Source of the DNA: Halomonas icarae
GTDB taxonomy: Bacteria; Pseudomonadota; Gammaproteobacteria; Pseudomonadales; Halomonadaceae
DNA length: 38,175 bases
Assembly (NCBI RefSeq): GCF_009901955.1
Contig: NZ_WUTS01000001.1
Coordinates: 3,380,379-3,418,553, forward strand
Direction of reading: 5' to 3'
Under the pieces are notes generated by a model. It was not told where the DNA came from. It did no database searches and saw only the letters and a program-made list of their open reading frames with translations. Position 1 is the stretch's first letter. The number at the start of each line of letters is the position of its first letter. The position numbers and the translations under genes were made by a program. Below, piece by piece: positions 1 through 9,000 of this stretch.

Positions 1-133
1 CAGCTCCACGAGCTCCTGCCCCATCACTGGCAGCACACTGCCTGATTACTCGCAAGCGGTGATGCCCGTTCGCTTACGGGGAATAGGCGAGGCTGGTAGA
101 ATCAGTGCTCGTTCCGTATCACAGCAGGTCGTC

Positions 134-835
134 ATGCAAGCCACCTCTCGCCGCATCGTTACCAATCAGGCGGGTCCTCACCAGGGCCTCGAGACACGCG
201 TGGCGCGTGCCCTGGAGTATCCCTGGCGCAAGCCTGTCGCCGAGCATACTCGAGAAGCCTTTGCCTCCGCCGCTCGATGGAGGGAGGCACGCAGCGACAT
301 GCCGTTGATCCTGGATGCCGGCTGTGGTGTAGGTCTTTCGACCCGTCGGCTGGCGGAGGCCTTCCCCGATCATGCAGTCATCGGGGTGGATCGCAGCGAG
401 AGCCGGCTGAGTCGAGATCATGGCCCCTTGCCGACGAATGCCATGCTGGTCAGGGCCGACCTGGCGGACTTCTGGCGGCTTGCCTTCCAGGCCGGCTGGC
501 GGCCGGCACGTCACTACCTGCTCTATCCAAACCCTTACCCCAAGGCGTCACTGCTCAAGCTGCGCTGGCATGGCCATCCGGTCTTCCCGTTTATTCTGGC
601 GCTGGGTGGACGGCTGGAGTTGCGCTCCAATTGGCGGCTGTATGTCGAGGAGTTTTTGCTGGGGTTAGGGTATGCCACCGGTACTGCCGCCGAGATCGAG
701 GCGTTGGATCCAGCGGGAGAGTATCTGACGCCCTTCGAGCAGAAATATCATCTCAGTGGTCAGCCACTATGGCGCCTGGCGCTCGAGCTATCGTATCGCC
801 CGGAGCTGATTGCGAAGGCCTGGGCGGTGCGATAG
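134..835 (+). CDS. TrmB-like SAM-dependent methyltransferase
   Basis: A predicted class I methyltransferase of about 233 residues resembling tRNA (guanine-N7)-methyltransferase TrmB. The SAM-binding motif I DAGCGVGLSTRRLAEAFP is followed by the acidic strand end IGVDRSESRL. The later motif YPNPYPK stands where true TrmB has FPDPWPK, and the C-terminal GxxT-FE-K region is recognisable as TPFEQKY. I chose the ATG at 134 because conserved sequence begins shortly after it; the frame stays open back to 59 with no supporting homology. The altered catalytic-region motif suggests a divergent paralogue rather than the housekeeping enzyme, so the substrate may not be G46 of tRNA. It stands alone, about 50 bases ahead of the efflux pair. 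Confidence 0.75.
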   Translation: MQATSRRIVTNQAGPHQGLETRVARALEYPWRKPVAEHTREAFASAARWREARSDMPLILDAGCGVGLSTRRLAEAFPDHAVIGVDRSESRLSRDHGPLPTNAMLVRADLADFWRLAFQAGWRPARHYLLYPNPYPKASLLKLRWHGHPVFPFILALGGRLELRSNWRLYVEEFLLGLGYATGTAAEIEALDPAGEYLTPFEQKYHLSGQPLWRLALELSYRPELIAKAWAVR

Positions 836-886
836 CCCTGCAAGTGCTGGCCCCGAAAGCAATGTGTTGATGGCAAGGAGAGACCG

Positions 887-1306
887 ATGCGTTCTTGGCG
901 AGAGCGCCTGACTCATATGGTGCTGTTCGAAGCATTAGGACTTGCGATCGTGATCCCGGCAAGCAGCGCGCTGACCGGTCACGATAGTGGCGCCATCGGG
1001 GTGCTGGCCGTGGGCCTGGCAAGTGCGGCGATGCTGTGGAACCTGATCTGGAATCGGCTGTTCGATAGCTGGGTGCCGACTCGGCGTCGCAGCGTGTGGC
1101 AGCGAATCGCCCAGGCGGGCGGGTTTGAGCTGGGGCTGTTGATCATGACACTGCCGGTGGTGGCGTGGTGGCTTCAGATCGGACTGGTCGAGGCATTCTG
1201 GCTGGATCTTGGTTTTATGTTGTTCTTCTTATGCTATGCGCTGGTCTTCAATACGGCCTTCGACCGCATCATGCACCGCCGGCTGACTCAGGAGAGGTGT
1301 CGATGA
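887..1306 (+). CDS. PACE family multidrug efflux protein (AceI-like)
   Basis: A 139-residue inner-membrane protein with four predicted helices arranged as two tandem BTP (bacterial transmembrane pair) units. Family marks are visible in both halves: HMVLFE near the start with Glu15, the position of the essential proton-coupling glutamate of AceI; WNLIWNRLFD closing unit 1; FELGL opening unit 2; and YALVFNTAFDRI closing unit 2. PACE proteins export biocides such as chlorhexidine by proton antiport, and short diamines are suggested natural substrates. AAGGAGAG lies just upstream of the start. The TGA overlaps the ATG of the SMR gene that follows, so the two are translationally coupled. Confidence 0.87.
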   Translation: MRSWRERLTHMVLFEALGLAIVIPASSALTGHDSGAIGVLAVGLASAAMLWNLIWNRLFDSWVPTRRRSVWQRIAQAGGFELGLLIMTLPVVAWWLQIGLVEAFWLDLGFMLFFLCYALVFNTAFDRIMHRRLTQERCR

Positions 1307-1632
1307 GCTACCTGTACCTGGCCCTGGCCATCGTCGCCGAGGTGGTGGGGACTACCGCTCTCAAGGCCTCTGAGGGTTTCACCCGATTGGGACCGAGTGT
1401 GGCCGTGGTGGTGGGCTATGGCCTCGCCTTCTACCTGCTAGCCCTTGTCCTGCGCACTGTGCCGGTGGGGATCGCCTACGCCATCTGGGCGGGGCTAGGC
1501 ATTGTGCTGGTGACCATGGCAGGCGTTCTGCTCTATGGTGAGAAGCCGGATCTACCGGCACTGTTGGGGATCGCCATGATCATTGGCGGTGTCGCGGTGA
1601 TTCAGATTTTCTCTACCGTCTCTGCCCATTAA
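1303..1632 (+). CDS. SMR family multidrug efflux protein (EmrE-like)
   Basis: A 109-residue small multidrug resistance protein with four transmembrane helices. It closely follows the EmrE pattern: AEVVGTTALKASEGFTRLGP in helix 1 to loop 1, with Glu13 as the proton and substrate site, and VPVGIAYAIWAGLGIVL in helix 3. Such proteins act as antiparallel dimers that exchange protons for cationic drugs or quaternary ammonium compounds. The GFTRLGP loop and the GIAYAIW helix fit the EmrE/Qac subtype better than the SugE/Gdx guanidinium subtype. The start ATG at 1303 shares bases with the stop of the PACE gene and has AGGAGAGG upstream. No guanidine riboswitch could fit or was seen upstream. Confidence 0.9.
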   Translation: MSYLYLALAIVAEVVGTTALKASEGFTRLGPSVAVVVGYGLAFYLLALVLRTVPVGIAYAIWAGLGIVLVTMAGVLLYGEKPDLPALLGIAMIIGGVAVIQIFSTVSAH

Positions 1633-1652
1633 AGGCCCACATTCACCCGCCA

Positions 1653-3104
1653 ATGAGCCCTGTCATGCGCTGTTGCCTGCGTTCTACCGTTGCCCTGCTG
1701 TTGCTGTGTCTCATCTTGCCTGTCCACGCTTCCGACTTCGAGACTCTCTCACGTTTACTCGACAAGGGGTTCCGGATCAGTGCCGAAGCCAGGCTGCTGG
1801 ACGAGGATCGTGTACTGGCCGCCATCGAACCGCAGCGCCTGCTGTCCCCCGCGTCGGTCAGCAAGAGCTACCTCGCCGCGGCCGCGCTGGATCGCTGGGG
1901 ACCACAGCACCGCTTCACCACTCGACTGGTCAGTACACGGGAGCCAGATAGCCATGGGGTTCTGCAGGGCGATCTAATTCTCGATGGCGGTGGTGACCCG
2001 GCGTTGACCAGTGAAGACCTGTGGCGTCTGGTGCAGCGTCTCTATCAGGCGGGAGTGCGCAGGGTAAACGGCAGACTGTTGGTCAGCCAGTGGCGTTTCG
2101 GTCCCGTGGAGTGCCTCACCTACGACCGTTGTGAGGCGCGAGAGCGCACGCGCCATGCCTACAGTGCGCTGCTCTCCTCGGCCGGGGTCAACTACGGCAA
2201 CTGGTGTGTCAATGTGGCTCCCGCGGATACACCAGGAGAGCCGGCGATTGTCACCGATTGTGATAGCCAGGTGGCCATTCTGGCCATCGACAACGGGGTG
2301 GTGACCCGACCGGACAACAGCGGCACCGAGATCAGCGCGGTGCGTATCACCCGCGATGGCCGCGACGTGATGCGGCTGAGCGGCCAGATCTCCACCAATG
2401 CCCATCCTCGCGATATCTATCGGGCCAGCGCCGATCCGGCTGACCAGATGGCGTTGACGCTGCTGGCGATGCTCGACCAAGCCGGCATCGCCGTGAGTGG
2501 CGGGGCGGATACGACCCAGCAGGTTCCATCATCCGAAGCAACTACGCTGGCCGCCGTGGATGGCAAGCCGCTGCAGGAACTGTTGCTTCGCACCATGAAC
2601 TACTCCAACAACTATATGGCCGATATGCTGGCCCTTAACCTGGTCGAGGCGCCACGTGCTGACCTGCGCTCGGCTGGGGCCGCCATCGAAGCCTTCGTGG
2701 CCGGCATTCCCGAACATGGGCCGGTGACCCTGTTCAGCGGGAGTGGACTGACCCCGGAGAATCGCACCTCGGCGCGTGGCGCCAATGCCCTGCTGGATAG
2801 CCTTTACCACCGCCCCTCCCTGTTCCCCAGCTTCGTGGCCACCCTGCAGTCGCCGGACAATGGTGTCATGCGCTTTATTCGGCGTGGCTCCGATACCTTC
2901 CAGCGGCACGTGATGCTCAAGACCGGCACCCTCAACCAGCCGGTGACGGTGAGGGCCGTGAGTGGCTACTTTCGCACCGCCCGCGGTCGCTGGGGCGCCT
3001 TCAGCGTGCTGATCAACGGTACCGACAGCACTCCCTACCTGAGCTGGTCCGAAGTGCTGGATCCCCTGGCGGTGGACCTCGAACGCATGATCGACAATCA
3101 CTGA
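1653..3104 (+). CDS. dacB: D-alanyl-D-alanine carboxypeptidase/endopeptidase (PBP4 type)
   Basis: A 483-residue periplasmic penicillin-binding protein of peptidase family S13, trimming peptide stems and cross-links of murein. A Sec signal peptide runs to about residue 26 (cleavage after VHA). The serine box is Ser68-Val-Ser-Lys71 in PASVSK. The SxN-type box is YSNNYMADML and the KTG box is MLKTGTLNQP near the C terminus. Between the first two boxes lies the long extra domain typical of PBP4, and the total length fits the family (about 450-480). An alternative start at 1665 would only shorten the signal peptide. It lies 20 bases after the SMR gene and may be read through from it, but no functional link is evident. 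Confidence 0.92.
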   Translation: MSPVMRCCLRSTVALLLLCLILPVHASDFETLSRLLDKGFRISAEARLLDEDRVLAAIEPQRLLSPASVSKSYLAAAALDRWGPQHRFTTRLVSTREPDSHGVLQGDLILDGGGDPALTSEDLWRLVQRLYQAGVRRVNGRLLVSQWRFGPVECLTYDRCEARERTRHAYSALLSSAGVNYGNWCVNVAPADTPGEPAIVTDCDSQVAILAIDNGVVTRPDNSGTEISAVRITRDGRDVMRLSGQISTNAHPRDIYRASADPADQMALTLLAMLDQAGIAVSGGADTTQQVPSSEATTLAAVDGKPLQELLLRTMNYSNNYMADMLALNLVEAPRADLRSAGAAIEAFVAGIPEHGPVTLFSGSGLTPENRTSARGANALLDSLYHRPSLFPSFVATLQSPDNGVMRFIRRGSDTFQRHVMLKTGTLNQPVTVRAVSGYFRTARGRWGAFSVLINGTDSTPYLSWSEVLDPLAVDLERMIDNH

Positions 3105-3146
3105 ATGAGCTGATCAACGCTCCAAGCAAGATACAAGGAAGAGACG

Positions 3147-3518
3147 ATGAAACCCGGACATACCGGCTGGCGTCACCTGGTGCACTCCACCCGATACTCG
3201 ATAAAGGGGATGAAGGCTGCCTGGTTTCACGAGGCGGCATTTCGACAGGAGCTGGTCCTGTTCCTGCTGCTGCTGCCGCTGGCCGGATGGCTCGGCGATG
3301 GGCCGGTGGACTGGATCCTGCTGCTGGGTAGCGGCCTGGTCGTGCTGGCAGTGGAGCTGCTCAACAGCGCGATCGAGAGCATCGTGGACCGTATCGGCCC
3401 CGAGCATCACGAGCTCTCCGGGCGTGCCAAGGATCTGGGGTCTGCCGCGGTCATGGTGTCGCTGCTGCTGGCCGGCCTGACCTGGTTGCTGCTGCTGGGT
3501 CAGAAACTCTTCGGCTGA
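3147..3518 (+). CDS. dgkA: Diacylglycerol kinase
   Basis: A 123-residue inner-membrane lipid kinase that phosphorylates diacylglycerol left over from membrane-derived oligosaccharide synthesis. It has an amphipathic N terminus, three transmembrane segments and the family signature ELLNSAIESIVDRIG followed by HELSGRAKDLGSAAV, including the catalytic and metal-binding glutamates. Length matches E. coli DgkA (122). GGAAGAG lies just before the ATG. It follows dacB by about 40 bases and precedes glnE by about 80, all on the same strand. Confidence 0.94.
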   Translation: MKPGHTGWRHLVHSTRYSIKGMKAAWFHEAAFRQELVLFLLLLPLAGWLGDGPVDWILLLGSGLVVLAVELLNSAIESIVDRIGPEHHELSGRAKDLGSAAVMVSLLLAGLTWLLLLGQKLFG

Positions 3519-3597
3519 TACATCGACCAGGCGGGTGCCAGCGGGGGCCTCGCTTCGCTATGCTGGGGGTATTCGCCACCCTGGACGCGAGACGCCG

Positions 3598-6597
3598 ATG
3601 CCTCTGCCCGACGACTTCCTGCCACTGAACGACATTCCCGAACCCCTCAGGGCGCCGCTGGAGCACACTCGGGAGCGGCTCGCCGAGGCGCTGGGGGAGG
3701 CCGAACACCTGGCGGAGATGACCGACCGCGACTCCCCTCTGGAAGACTGGCTCGGCCTCGCCGAGCCGCGCCGCGAGCAACTGGCCCGGGTGCTGGCCAT
3801 ATCGGATTTCGTGGCCGAGACGCTGGTGCGCTATCCCGACTGGCTCATGCACCTGGATGCCAGTGGCGAACTTGACGCCTCCCCGGATCCCGACGCCCTG
3901 CACGGCTGGCTCGAGGAGCGCCTCGAGGAGGTCGAGGATGAAGCCTCCATGCATGCCGTCATTCGGCGCTTCCGTCGCGCGCGCATGGTGGGCATCGTCT
4001 GGCGTGACCTGACACGACCCGTGGATACCGACATGTGGACCACCTCGGCGGCGGTGTCACGGCTGGCCGAGACCTGTCTGGAGGCAGCGTTGACCTGGCT
4101 GGAGACGTTCCTGACGCCGCGCTGGGGTCGTCCCGCCCCGCGCCGCGATGGCAATGAGCAGCGTTTGGTGGTGCTGGGCATGGGCAAGCTGGGGGCCGGC
4201 GAGCTCAACCTCTCCTCGGATATCGATCTGATCTTCGCCTTTCCCGAGGGGGGCGATACGCAGGGCGGTCGCAAGTCCCTCGAGCATCAGGAGTATTTCA
4301 CCAGGCTGGGGCAGCGCTTGATTGGAGCCCTGGATGCGGTTACCGCCGACGGCTTCGCCTTCCGGGTCGATATGCGCCTGCGCCCCCTGGGCGACGGGGG
4401 GCCGCTGGTCGGCAGCTTCAACTCGCTCTCGAGCTACTATCAGGACCAGGGGCGCGAGTGGGAGCGCTACGCCATGCTCAAGGCGCGGCCGGTGGCCGGC
4501 GATCTGGATGCCGGTGCCGAGCTGCTGGCTGGCCTGCGTCCCTTCGTCTATCGCAGATATCTCGACTTCGGGGCCATCGAGTCGCTGCGCGAACTCAAGG
4601 GCATGATCAATCGCGAGGTGCGCCGCAAGGGCATGGAGGGCAACATCAAGCTCGGCCCCGGGGGCATCCGCGAGGTGGAATTCGTGGTTCAGGCCTTTCA
4701 GCTGATTCGCGGTGGGCGCGACACTGAACTGCAGGTGACCTCCTTGAAGACCGCCCTGGAGCGCCTACCCGAGCTGGGTCTGCTGCCCGTCGAGGTGGTC
4801 GAGGAGCTGATGCCCGACTATGTCTTCCTGCGCGACCTGGAGCATGCGCTGCAGGCCCTGGAGGATCGTCAGACCCAGTGTCTGCCCGACGACGAGCTCG
4901 ATCGAGAGCGGGTCGCGCTGGCGCTGGACCTGGAGGGGTGGCCGGCACTGATGGCGTGCCTCGACGAAGTGCGCGGCCGGGTGCGTCATCACTTCGATGC
5001 GGTGATCGCCGAACCCGAGGAGGAGGTGGAGGAGGTCGCCGACGAGACCGCCGGCGGCATTCCCCTGGAACAGTGGCGAGCACTGTGGCGGGGCGAGCTC
5101 GACGAGGAGGAGAGGACCGTGCTCCTGGAGGAGGCGGGTTTCAACGATCCCGCCGCCGCGGCACGACGACTCGGTGCGCTCTATCACTCGCGGCAGGTGC
5201 AGGGCATGCAGCGCATCGGCTATGAGCGCCTTGAGGCCCTGCTGCCGCTGCTGCTCGATGCCGTCGCCGTGAGTGACGCGCCGGATACTGCCCTGGAGCG
5301 CGTGCTGCCACTCATCGAGTCGGTGCTGCGGCGCACCGCCTATCTGGCGTTGCTGCGCGAGAACCCCGATGCCCTGGGGCACCTGATGACGCTCTGCTCG
5401 GCGAGCCCGTGGATCGCCGAACAGCTGGCCCGTTACCCGATCCTGCTCGACGAGCTGCTGACGCCCGATACCCTTTATACGCCTGCCGACAAGATGCGGC
5501 TCGCCGACGAGCTGCGCCAATCCCTGGGCCGTATCCCCGAGGAGGACGAGGAGGCCCAGCTGGAGGCCCTGCGAGTCTTCAAGCACGCCCAGACGCTGCA
5601 TGTGGCCGCGTCGGATATCGCCGGGACTCGTCATCTGATGAAAGTGAGCGACTACCTCACCTATATCGCCGAGGTGATCCTCGAGGCGGTGTTGTCCATG
5701 GCCTGGAAACATCTCACTCGCAAGCACGGCTTTCCTCTGCTGGCCGATGGCAGCCGCGCCGATGCGACGCCGGCCTTTCTGATCGTGGGTTATGGCAAGC
5801 TCGGCGGCATCGAGCTGGGCTACGGCTCCGACCTGGACCTGGTGTTTATCCACGATGGCGCTCCCCAGGGTGAGACCGATGGCAAGCGCGTGCTGGACAA
5901 TGCGATCTTCTACACGCGACTCGGTCAGCGCATCATCCATCTGCTCACCGCGGTGACGCCCGCGGGTACGCTGTTCGATGTGGATATGCGGCTGCGCCCC
6001 TCGGGCAATTCCGGCCTGCTGGTCACCTCGCTCAAGGCTTACGCGGATTACCAGCGCCGTGAGGCCTGGACCTGGGAACACCAGGCGCTGGTGCGTGCTC
6101 GGGTCGTGGCCGGGGATGCACGGCTGGCCGAAGGTTTCGACGACGTGCGTCGCGAGATTCTGGGGCGTGAGCGTGACGTGGCGCTGCTGCGTGAGGAGGT
6201 CACCAAAATGCGTCACAAGATGCGCGATCATCTGGGTGGCAAGAGCGCGGAGGGAGAGTTCGATCTCAAGCACGATCCTGGCGGCATGATCGACCTCGAG
6301 TTCCTCTGTCAGTACGCCGTGCTGGCCATGGGGCATGAGACACCGGCACTGCTCGAGTGGAGCGACAACATGCGTATCCTCGAGACGCTGGAGGCCAGCG
6401 AGCGACTGCCGGCCGAGGAGTGCCGGCGCCTGCGAGAGGCCTACCTGGCGCTGCGCAGCGCCGCCCATCGTGCCTCGCTTACCCGCGAGCCGGCACGCGG
6501 TCGCGACGAGGCCTTCCAGGATCATCGCCGGGCGGTCATCGAGGCGTGGCAACGGCTGCTGGAACCGCCGGAAGAGGCGGCAGAGCCCAAGGATTGA
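3598..6597 (+). CDS. glnE: Bifunctional glutamine synthetase adenylyltransferase/adenylyl-removing enzyme
   Basis: A cytoplasmic 999-residue enzyme that adds AMP to glutamine synthetase and removes it, in response to PII/PII-UMP and glutamine. Two nucleotidyltransferase domains are visible. The N-terminal adenylyl-removing one has [18 protein letters not shown] near residue 195. The C-terminal adenylyltransferase one has [18 protein letters not shown] near residue 730. Each is followed by a helical region ([12 protein letters not shown] and [12 protein letters not shown]). The frame is open back to 3535, but the alignable start [10 protein letters not shown] begins at the ATG at 3598. The protein is slightly longer than E. 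coli GlnE (946). The stop lies 19 bases before aroQ. Confidence 0.95.
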   Translation: MPLPDDFLPLNDIPEPLRAPLEHTRERLAEALGEAEHLAEMTDRDSPLEDWLGLAEPRREQLARVLAISDFVAETLVRYPDWLMHLDASGELDASPDPDALHGWLEERLEEVEDEASMHAVIRRFRRARMVGIVWRDLTRPVDTDMWTTSAAVSRLAETCLEAALTWLETFLTPRWGRPAPRRDGNEQRLVVLGMGKLGAGELNLSSDIDLIFAFPEGGDTQGGRKSLEHQEYFTRLGQRLIGALDAVTADGFAFRVDMRLRPLGDGGPLVGSFNSLSSYYQDQGREWERYAMLKARPVAGDLDAGAELLAGLRPFVYRRYLDFGAIESLRELKGMINREVRRKGMEGNIKLGPGGIREVEFVVQAFQLIRGGRDTELQVTSLKTALERLPELGLLPVEVVEELMPDYVFLRDLEHALQALEDRQTQCLPDDELDRERVALALDLEGWPALMACLDEVRGRVRHHFDAVIAEPEEEVEEVADETAGGIPLEQWRALWRGELDEEERTVLLEEAGFNDPAAAARRLGALYHSRQVQGMQRIGYERLEALLPLLLDAVAVSDAPDTALERVLPLIESVLRRTAYLALLRENPDALGHLMTLCSASPWIAEQLARYPILLDELLTPDTLYTPADKMRLADELRQSLGRIPEEDEEAQLEALRVFKHAQTLHVAASDIAGTRHLMKVSDYLTYIAEVILEAVLSMAWKHLTRKHGFPLLADGSRADATPAFLIVGYGKLGGIELGYGSDLDLVFIHDGAPQGETDGKRVLDNAIFYTRLGQRIIHLLTAVTPAGTLFDVDMRLRPSGNSGLLVTSLKAYADYQRREAWTWEHQALVRARVVAGDARLAEGFDDVRREILGRERDVALLREEVTKMRHKMRDHLGGKSAEGEFDLKHDPGGMIDLEFLCQYAVLAMGHETPALLEWSDNMRILETLEASERLPAEECRRLREAYLALRSAAHRASLTREPARGRDEAFQDHRRAVIEAWQRLLEPPEEAAEPKD

Positions 6598-6616
6598 TTA
6601 CCAAGGATATCTATCA

Positions 6617-7051
6617 ATGAACAAGGCACTGGTACTGCATGGCCCCAACCTCAACCTGCTGGGCACCCGCCAGCCCGAGGTCTATGGCCATGAGACCCTG
6701 GACGACATCAATAACACGCTCCATGAGCAGGCGGCCCTGGGGGGCTGGGAGGTCACCTGTCGGCAGAGCAATCATGAGGGGGAGCTGATCGACTGGATCC
6801 AGGCGGCGCGCCTGGACGGCACCGCGGCGATCATCATCAACCCGGCGGCCTATACCCACACCTCGGTGGCGATCCTCGATGCCCTGAACGCCTTCGACGG
6901 CCGGGTCATCGAGGTCCACCTCTCCAACGTGCACCGGCGCGAGAGTTTCCGCCACCACTCCTATGTCTCGCTGCGTGCCGACGGTGTGATCGCCGGGCTC
7001 GGCACCCAGGGCTACCGGGCCGCCCTGGAGGCGGTGATGCGGTCGAACTAG
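6617..7051 (+). CDS. aroQ: 3-dehydroquinate dehydratase, type II
   Basis: A 144-residue enzyme of the shikimate pathway converting 3-dehydroquinate to 3-dehydroshikimate. All type II marks are present: [17 protein letters not shown] near the N terminus with the catalytic tyrosine loop, [25 protein letters not shown] and [11 protein letters not shown] with the catalytic histidine region. The start at 6617 follows AAGGATAT. Because 3-dehydroshikimate can feed protocatechuate in some bacteria a catabolic role could be imagined. Its place directly behind glnE, outside the pca block and without operator sites, favours the biosynthetic role. Confidence 0.94.
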   Translation: MNKALVLHGPNLNLLGTRQPEVYGHETLDDINNTLHEQAALGGWEVTCRQSNHEGELIDWIQAARLDGTAAIIINPAAYTHTSVAILDALNAFDGRVIEVHLSNVHRRESFRHHSYVSLRADGVIAGLGTQGYRAALEAVMRSN

Positions 7052-7055
7052 GTGA

Positions 7056-8003
7056 CTAGATGGGCAGCAGGTCGAACAGGGTCAGCAGCCAGATCGACAA
7101 GCTGATGGTGAGGAAGGAGGCCAGGGTACCGACCATCAGTGCGGCGGCACTGGTGTCGCCCTGGTCGAACTGCTTGCCGAATAGTGGATAGACGCTGATC
7201 ATCGGCGCGCAGGCGAACAGCAGGCCGCCAGCAATCATCATCGGGTCCGACTCGGGAAGCAGTAGCAAGAAGGCCAGCACCGCCAGGGGGTGCAGCAGCA
7301 GCTTGCCGATCACTATCTGCCCCATGTCGGCCGCCATGCCACGCACCTTCAAGCCATGCAGCATGCCACCGATGGTGAACAGGGCTGCCGGCCCGGCCGC
7401 CTCGGCGAGCATATCGATGGCCTTGGCAAGTGGGGTGGGCAGCTGCCAGCCGGTCAGGGCCAGGGTCACGCCGGTCAGCAGGCCGATCAATACCGGGTTA
7501 CGGGAGAGCCTGGCGAGCGTCTTGTGGACGACCCGGGAAAGCCCGCCGCCGTTGTGGCGGCTGGCCTCGGCCAGGGTGAGGGCCATGGGAATGATCAGCA
7601 GGGTTTCCACGACCATGTTGAGTGCCATGAAGATCGCCGCCGGTGCGCCGATAACCATCACCGCAACCGGATAGCCGATAAAGCCGCTATTGGCCGCCGA
7701 CATGCCCAGGGCATGAATGGCCGCGGCGTCCAGCGCATGGCCGCGCCAGCGCGACAGGGCGAGTCCCGCGGCGAATACCAGCACCGAGCCAAGCCCGTAG
7801 GCCAGCAGGTAGCCGATATTCAAGGCTTTCTCGAGCGGGGTGGCGGTCAGGGCCCGAATCAACAGTGAGGGCAGGGCGAAAAACATCACGAAGGTGGCGA
7901 TGCCCTGCATATTGTCGCGACTCAGCAGCCCGGAAAACGCCGCCAGGAAGCCGGCACCGATCAAGATAAAGATCGGTAGCGTGATCGTCAGAATCTCCAG
8001 CAT
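7056..8003 (-). CDS. AEC family transporter (auxin efflux carrier type)
   Basis: A 315-residue integral membrane protein with about ten hydrophobic segments and the two-halves architecture of the AEC family. GFLGFI-like elements appear as SAANSGFIGYPVAVMVIG in the first half and LLFACAPMISVYPLFG in the second. Members move organic anions such as malonate (MdcF) and malate. A strong AAGGAAGG precedes the ATG. It lies 18 bases behind the IclR gene on the same strand, so the two are probably co-transcribed. That suggests a carrier for an aromatic acid or a ring-cleavage product; this is inference. The 3' end is only 4 bases from the aroQ stop, with no room for a separate terminator. Confidence 0.85.
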   Translation of the reverse strand: MLEILTITLPIFILIGAGFLAAFSGLLSRDNMQGIATFVMFFALPSLLIRALTATPLEKALNIGYLLAYGLGSVLVFAAGLALSRWRGHALDAAAIHALGMSAANSGFIGYPVAVMVIGAPAAIFMALNMVVETLLIIPMALTLAEASRHNGGGLSRVVHKTLARLSRNPVLIGLLTGVTLALTGWQLPTPLAKAIDMLAEAAGPAALFTIGGMLHGLKVRGMAADMGQIVIGKLLLHPLAVLAFLLLLPESDPMMIAGGLLFACAPMISVYPLFGKQFDQGDTSAAALMVGTLASFLTISLSIWLLTLFDLLPI

Positions 8004-8021
8004 GAGGCCTTCCTTGGCAGA

Positions 8022-8807
8022 TCAGCTGATGGTGGTGCGAATCTCTTGCGCCTTCTGCTGTAGCAGCGGCAGATACTCCTGTATCAGGGTATCGTGATCG
8101 ATCCGGGCGGCATTGGTGCTGATATTGATGGCGCCCAGTAGCTTGCCATTGGCATCGAAGGCGGGAACTGCCAGTGAGCGTAGTCCGGAGTCGAGCTCCT
8201 GGTCGGCGATGGCGTAGCCCTGGCGGCGCACCTCGAGGATGCAGCGCTTCAGTTCTCCCTTGTCGGTGATGGTCTTGTCGGTATGTTTCTCCAGCGTGAC
8301 GCGGGCGAGCCAGGCATCCAGCTCCGCCTCGGACAGCTGGGCCAGCAGCACACGGCCCATGGAGGTATGGGCCGCGGGCAGGCGGGTACCGACCGACAGG
8401 GTGATGGCCATCAAGCGATGTGGCGAAGAGGAGCGGGCCACATAAGTTATCGCCTCGCCGTCGAGGACCCCCAGCGAGGAGGACTCGCCGCACTGCTGGG
8501 TGATATCTTCGAGTACCTGCTGTATCACGCTGCGGTAGTTGTTGCTGGACAGGAAGGCGTAGCCGAGCTGCAGTACCCTGGGGGCCAGCTCGAAGTTTCG
8601 GCCCTGCTTGCTGACATAGCCCAGGGCATGGAGCGTCAGCAGAAAACGGCGGGCGCGGGCACGGTTCATGCCGGTACGAGCGGCGACCTCACTGAGCGTC
8701 ATGCGAGGGTGAGCCTCGTCGAAGGCCAGAATCACCTCCAGCCCGCTGGCCAGGGCGGTGACAAAGTCGCGGTCGTCGGGGCTGAGAACGTCTTCCTGGG
8801 GAGTCAT
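8022..8807 (-). CDS. pcaR: IclR family regulator of the PcaR/PcaU/PobR group
   Basis: A 261-residue transcription factor with an N-terminal winged helix-turn-helix (MTLSEVAARTGMNRARARRF) and a C-terminal IclR effector domain. The FVTALASGLEVILAFDEAHP opening and the AINISTNAARI-DHDTLIQEYLPLL ending are typical of the PcaR/PobR/PcaU subgroup, which senses beta-ketoadipate, protocatechuate or 4-hydroxybenzoate. I chose the ATG at 8807 with GGAAC upstream; a GTG at 8855 would add 16 residues. It diverges from pcaB, and a perfect GTTCG-N5-CGAAC palindrome lies in front of it, suggesting autoregulation. It is the best candidate for the protein that binds the operators found at four other promoters in this window. 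The exact effector cannot be read from sequence. Confidence 0.85.
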   Translation of the reverse strand: MTPQEDVLSPDDRDFVTALASGLEVILAFDEAHPRMTLSEVAARTGMNRARARRFLLTLHALGYVSKQGRNFELAPRVLQLGYAFLSSNNYRSVIQQVLEDITQQCGESSSLGVLDGEAITYVARSSSPHRLMAITLSVGTRLPAAHTSMGRVLLAQLSEAELDAWLARVTLEKHTDKTITDKGELKRCILEVRRQGYAIADQELDSGLRSLAVPAFDANGKLLGAINISTNAARIDHDTLIQEYLPLLQQKAQEIRTTIS

Positions 8808-8864
8808 GGTCGTTCCATCATGCGGCGTTCCGGGTTGCTCGGAGTCGACCTCCACTCTAGCATA

Positions 8865-8883
8865 ATGTTCGTTTTGCGAACAT
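8865..8883. promoter_or_regulatory. Probable IclR (PcaR-type) operator in the pcaR-pcaB intergenic region
   Basis: A perfect palindrome, ATGTTCG-TTTTG-CGAACAT, with 7-base arms. The core GTTCG-N5-CGAAC resembles the repeats bound by PcaU, PobR and PcaR. It sits 58 bases upstream of the chosen pcaR start and about 120 bases upstream of pcaB, so it could serve both divergent genes. Confidence 0.65.
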
Positions 8884-8896
8884 GTGTGCGGGCTTG

Positions 8897-8940
8897 GGCT
8901 TTAGTCGATTAGAGTCGATTGGCCAGAGTCGACTGGCCAG
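8897..8940. repeat. AGTCGAYT repeat cluster with a GACTAAAGTC-like site
   Basis: AGTCGATT at 8903-8910 and 8913-8920 and AGTCGACT at 8927-8934 form a cluster. The 16-base unit AGAGTCGAYTGGCCAG occurs twice with a 14-base period (8911 and 8925). The left end, GGCTTTAGTC at 8897-8906, is a 9/10 match on the minus strand to the GACTAAAGTC palindrome found at three other promoters. It lies in the divergent pcaR-pcaB promoter region, so a binding-site cluster is likely, but no protein can be named. Confidence 0.45.
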
Positions 8941-9000
8941 GCTATATCGGCCAGGGCCTATTCCGAACAGACCCGATCCGAACGATACCGAGAGACCACT

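Noticed and set aside
1..24. A minus-strand reading MGQELVEL running off the left edge
   Set aside because: Only eight codons, no ribosome-binding site and no recognisable family.
836..886. Possible guanidine riboswitch before the efflux genes
   Set aside because: The gap is only about 50 bases, too short for any known class, and the SMR protein is of the EmrE rather than the Gdx type.
4765..6552. Long antisense open frame of 595 codons within glnE
   Set aside because: A shadow of the GC-rich glnE codons; it has no start signal and no protein motifs.
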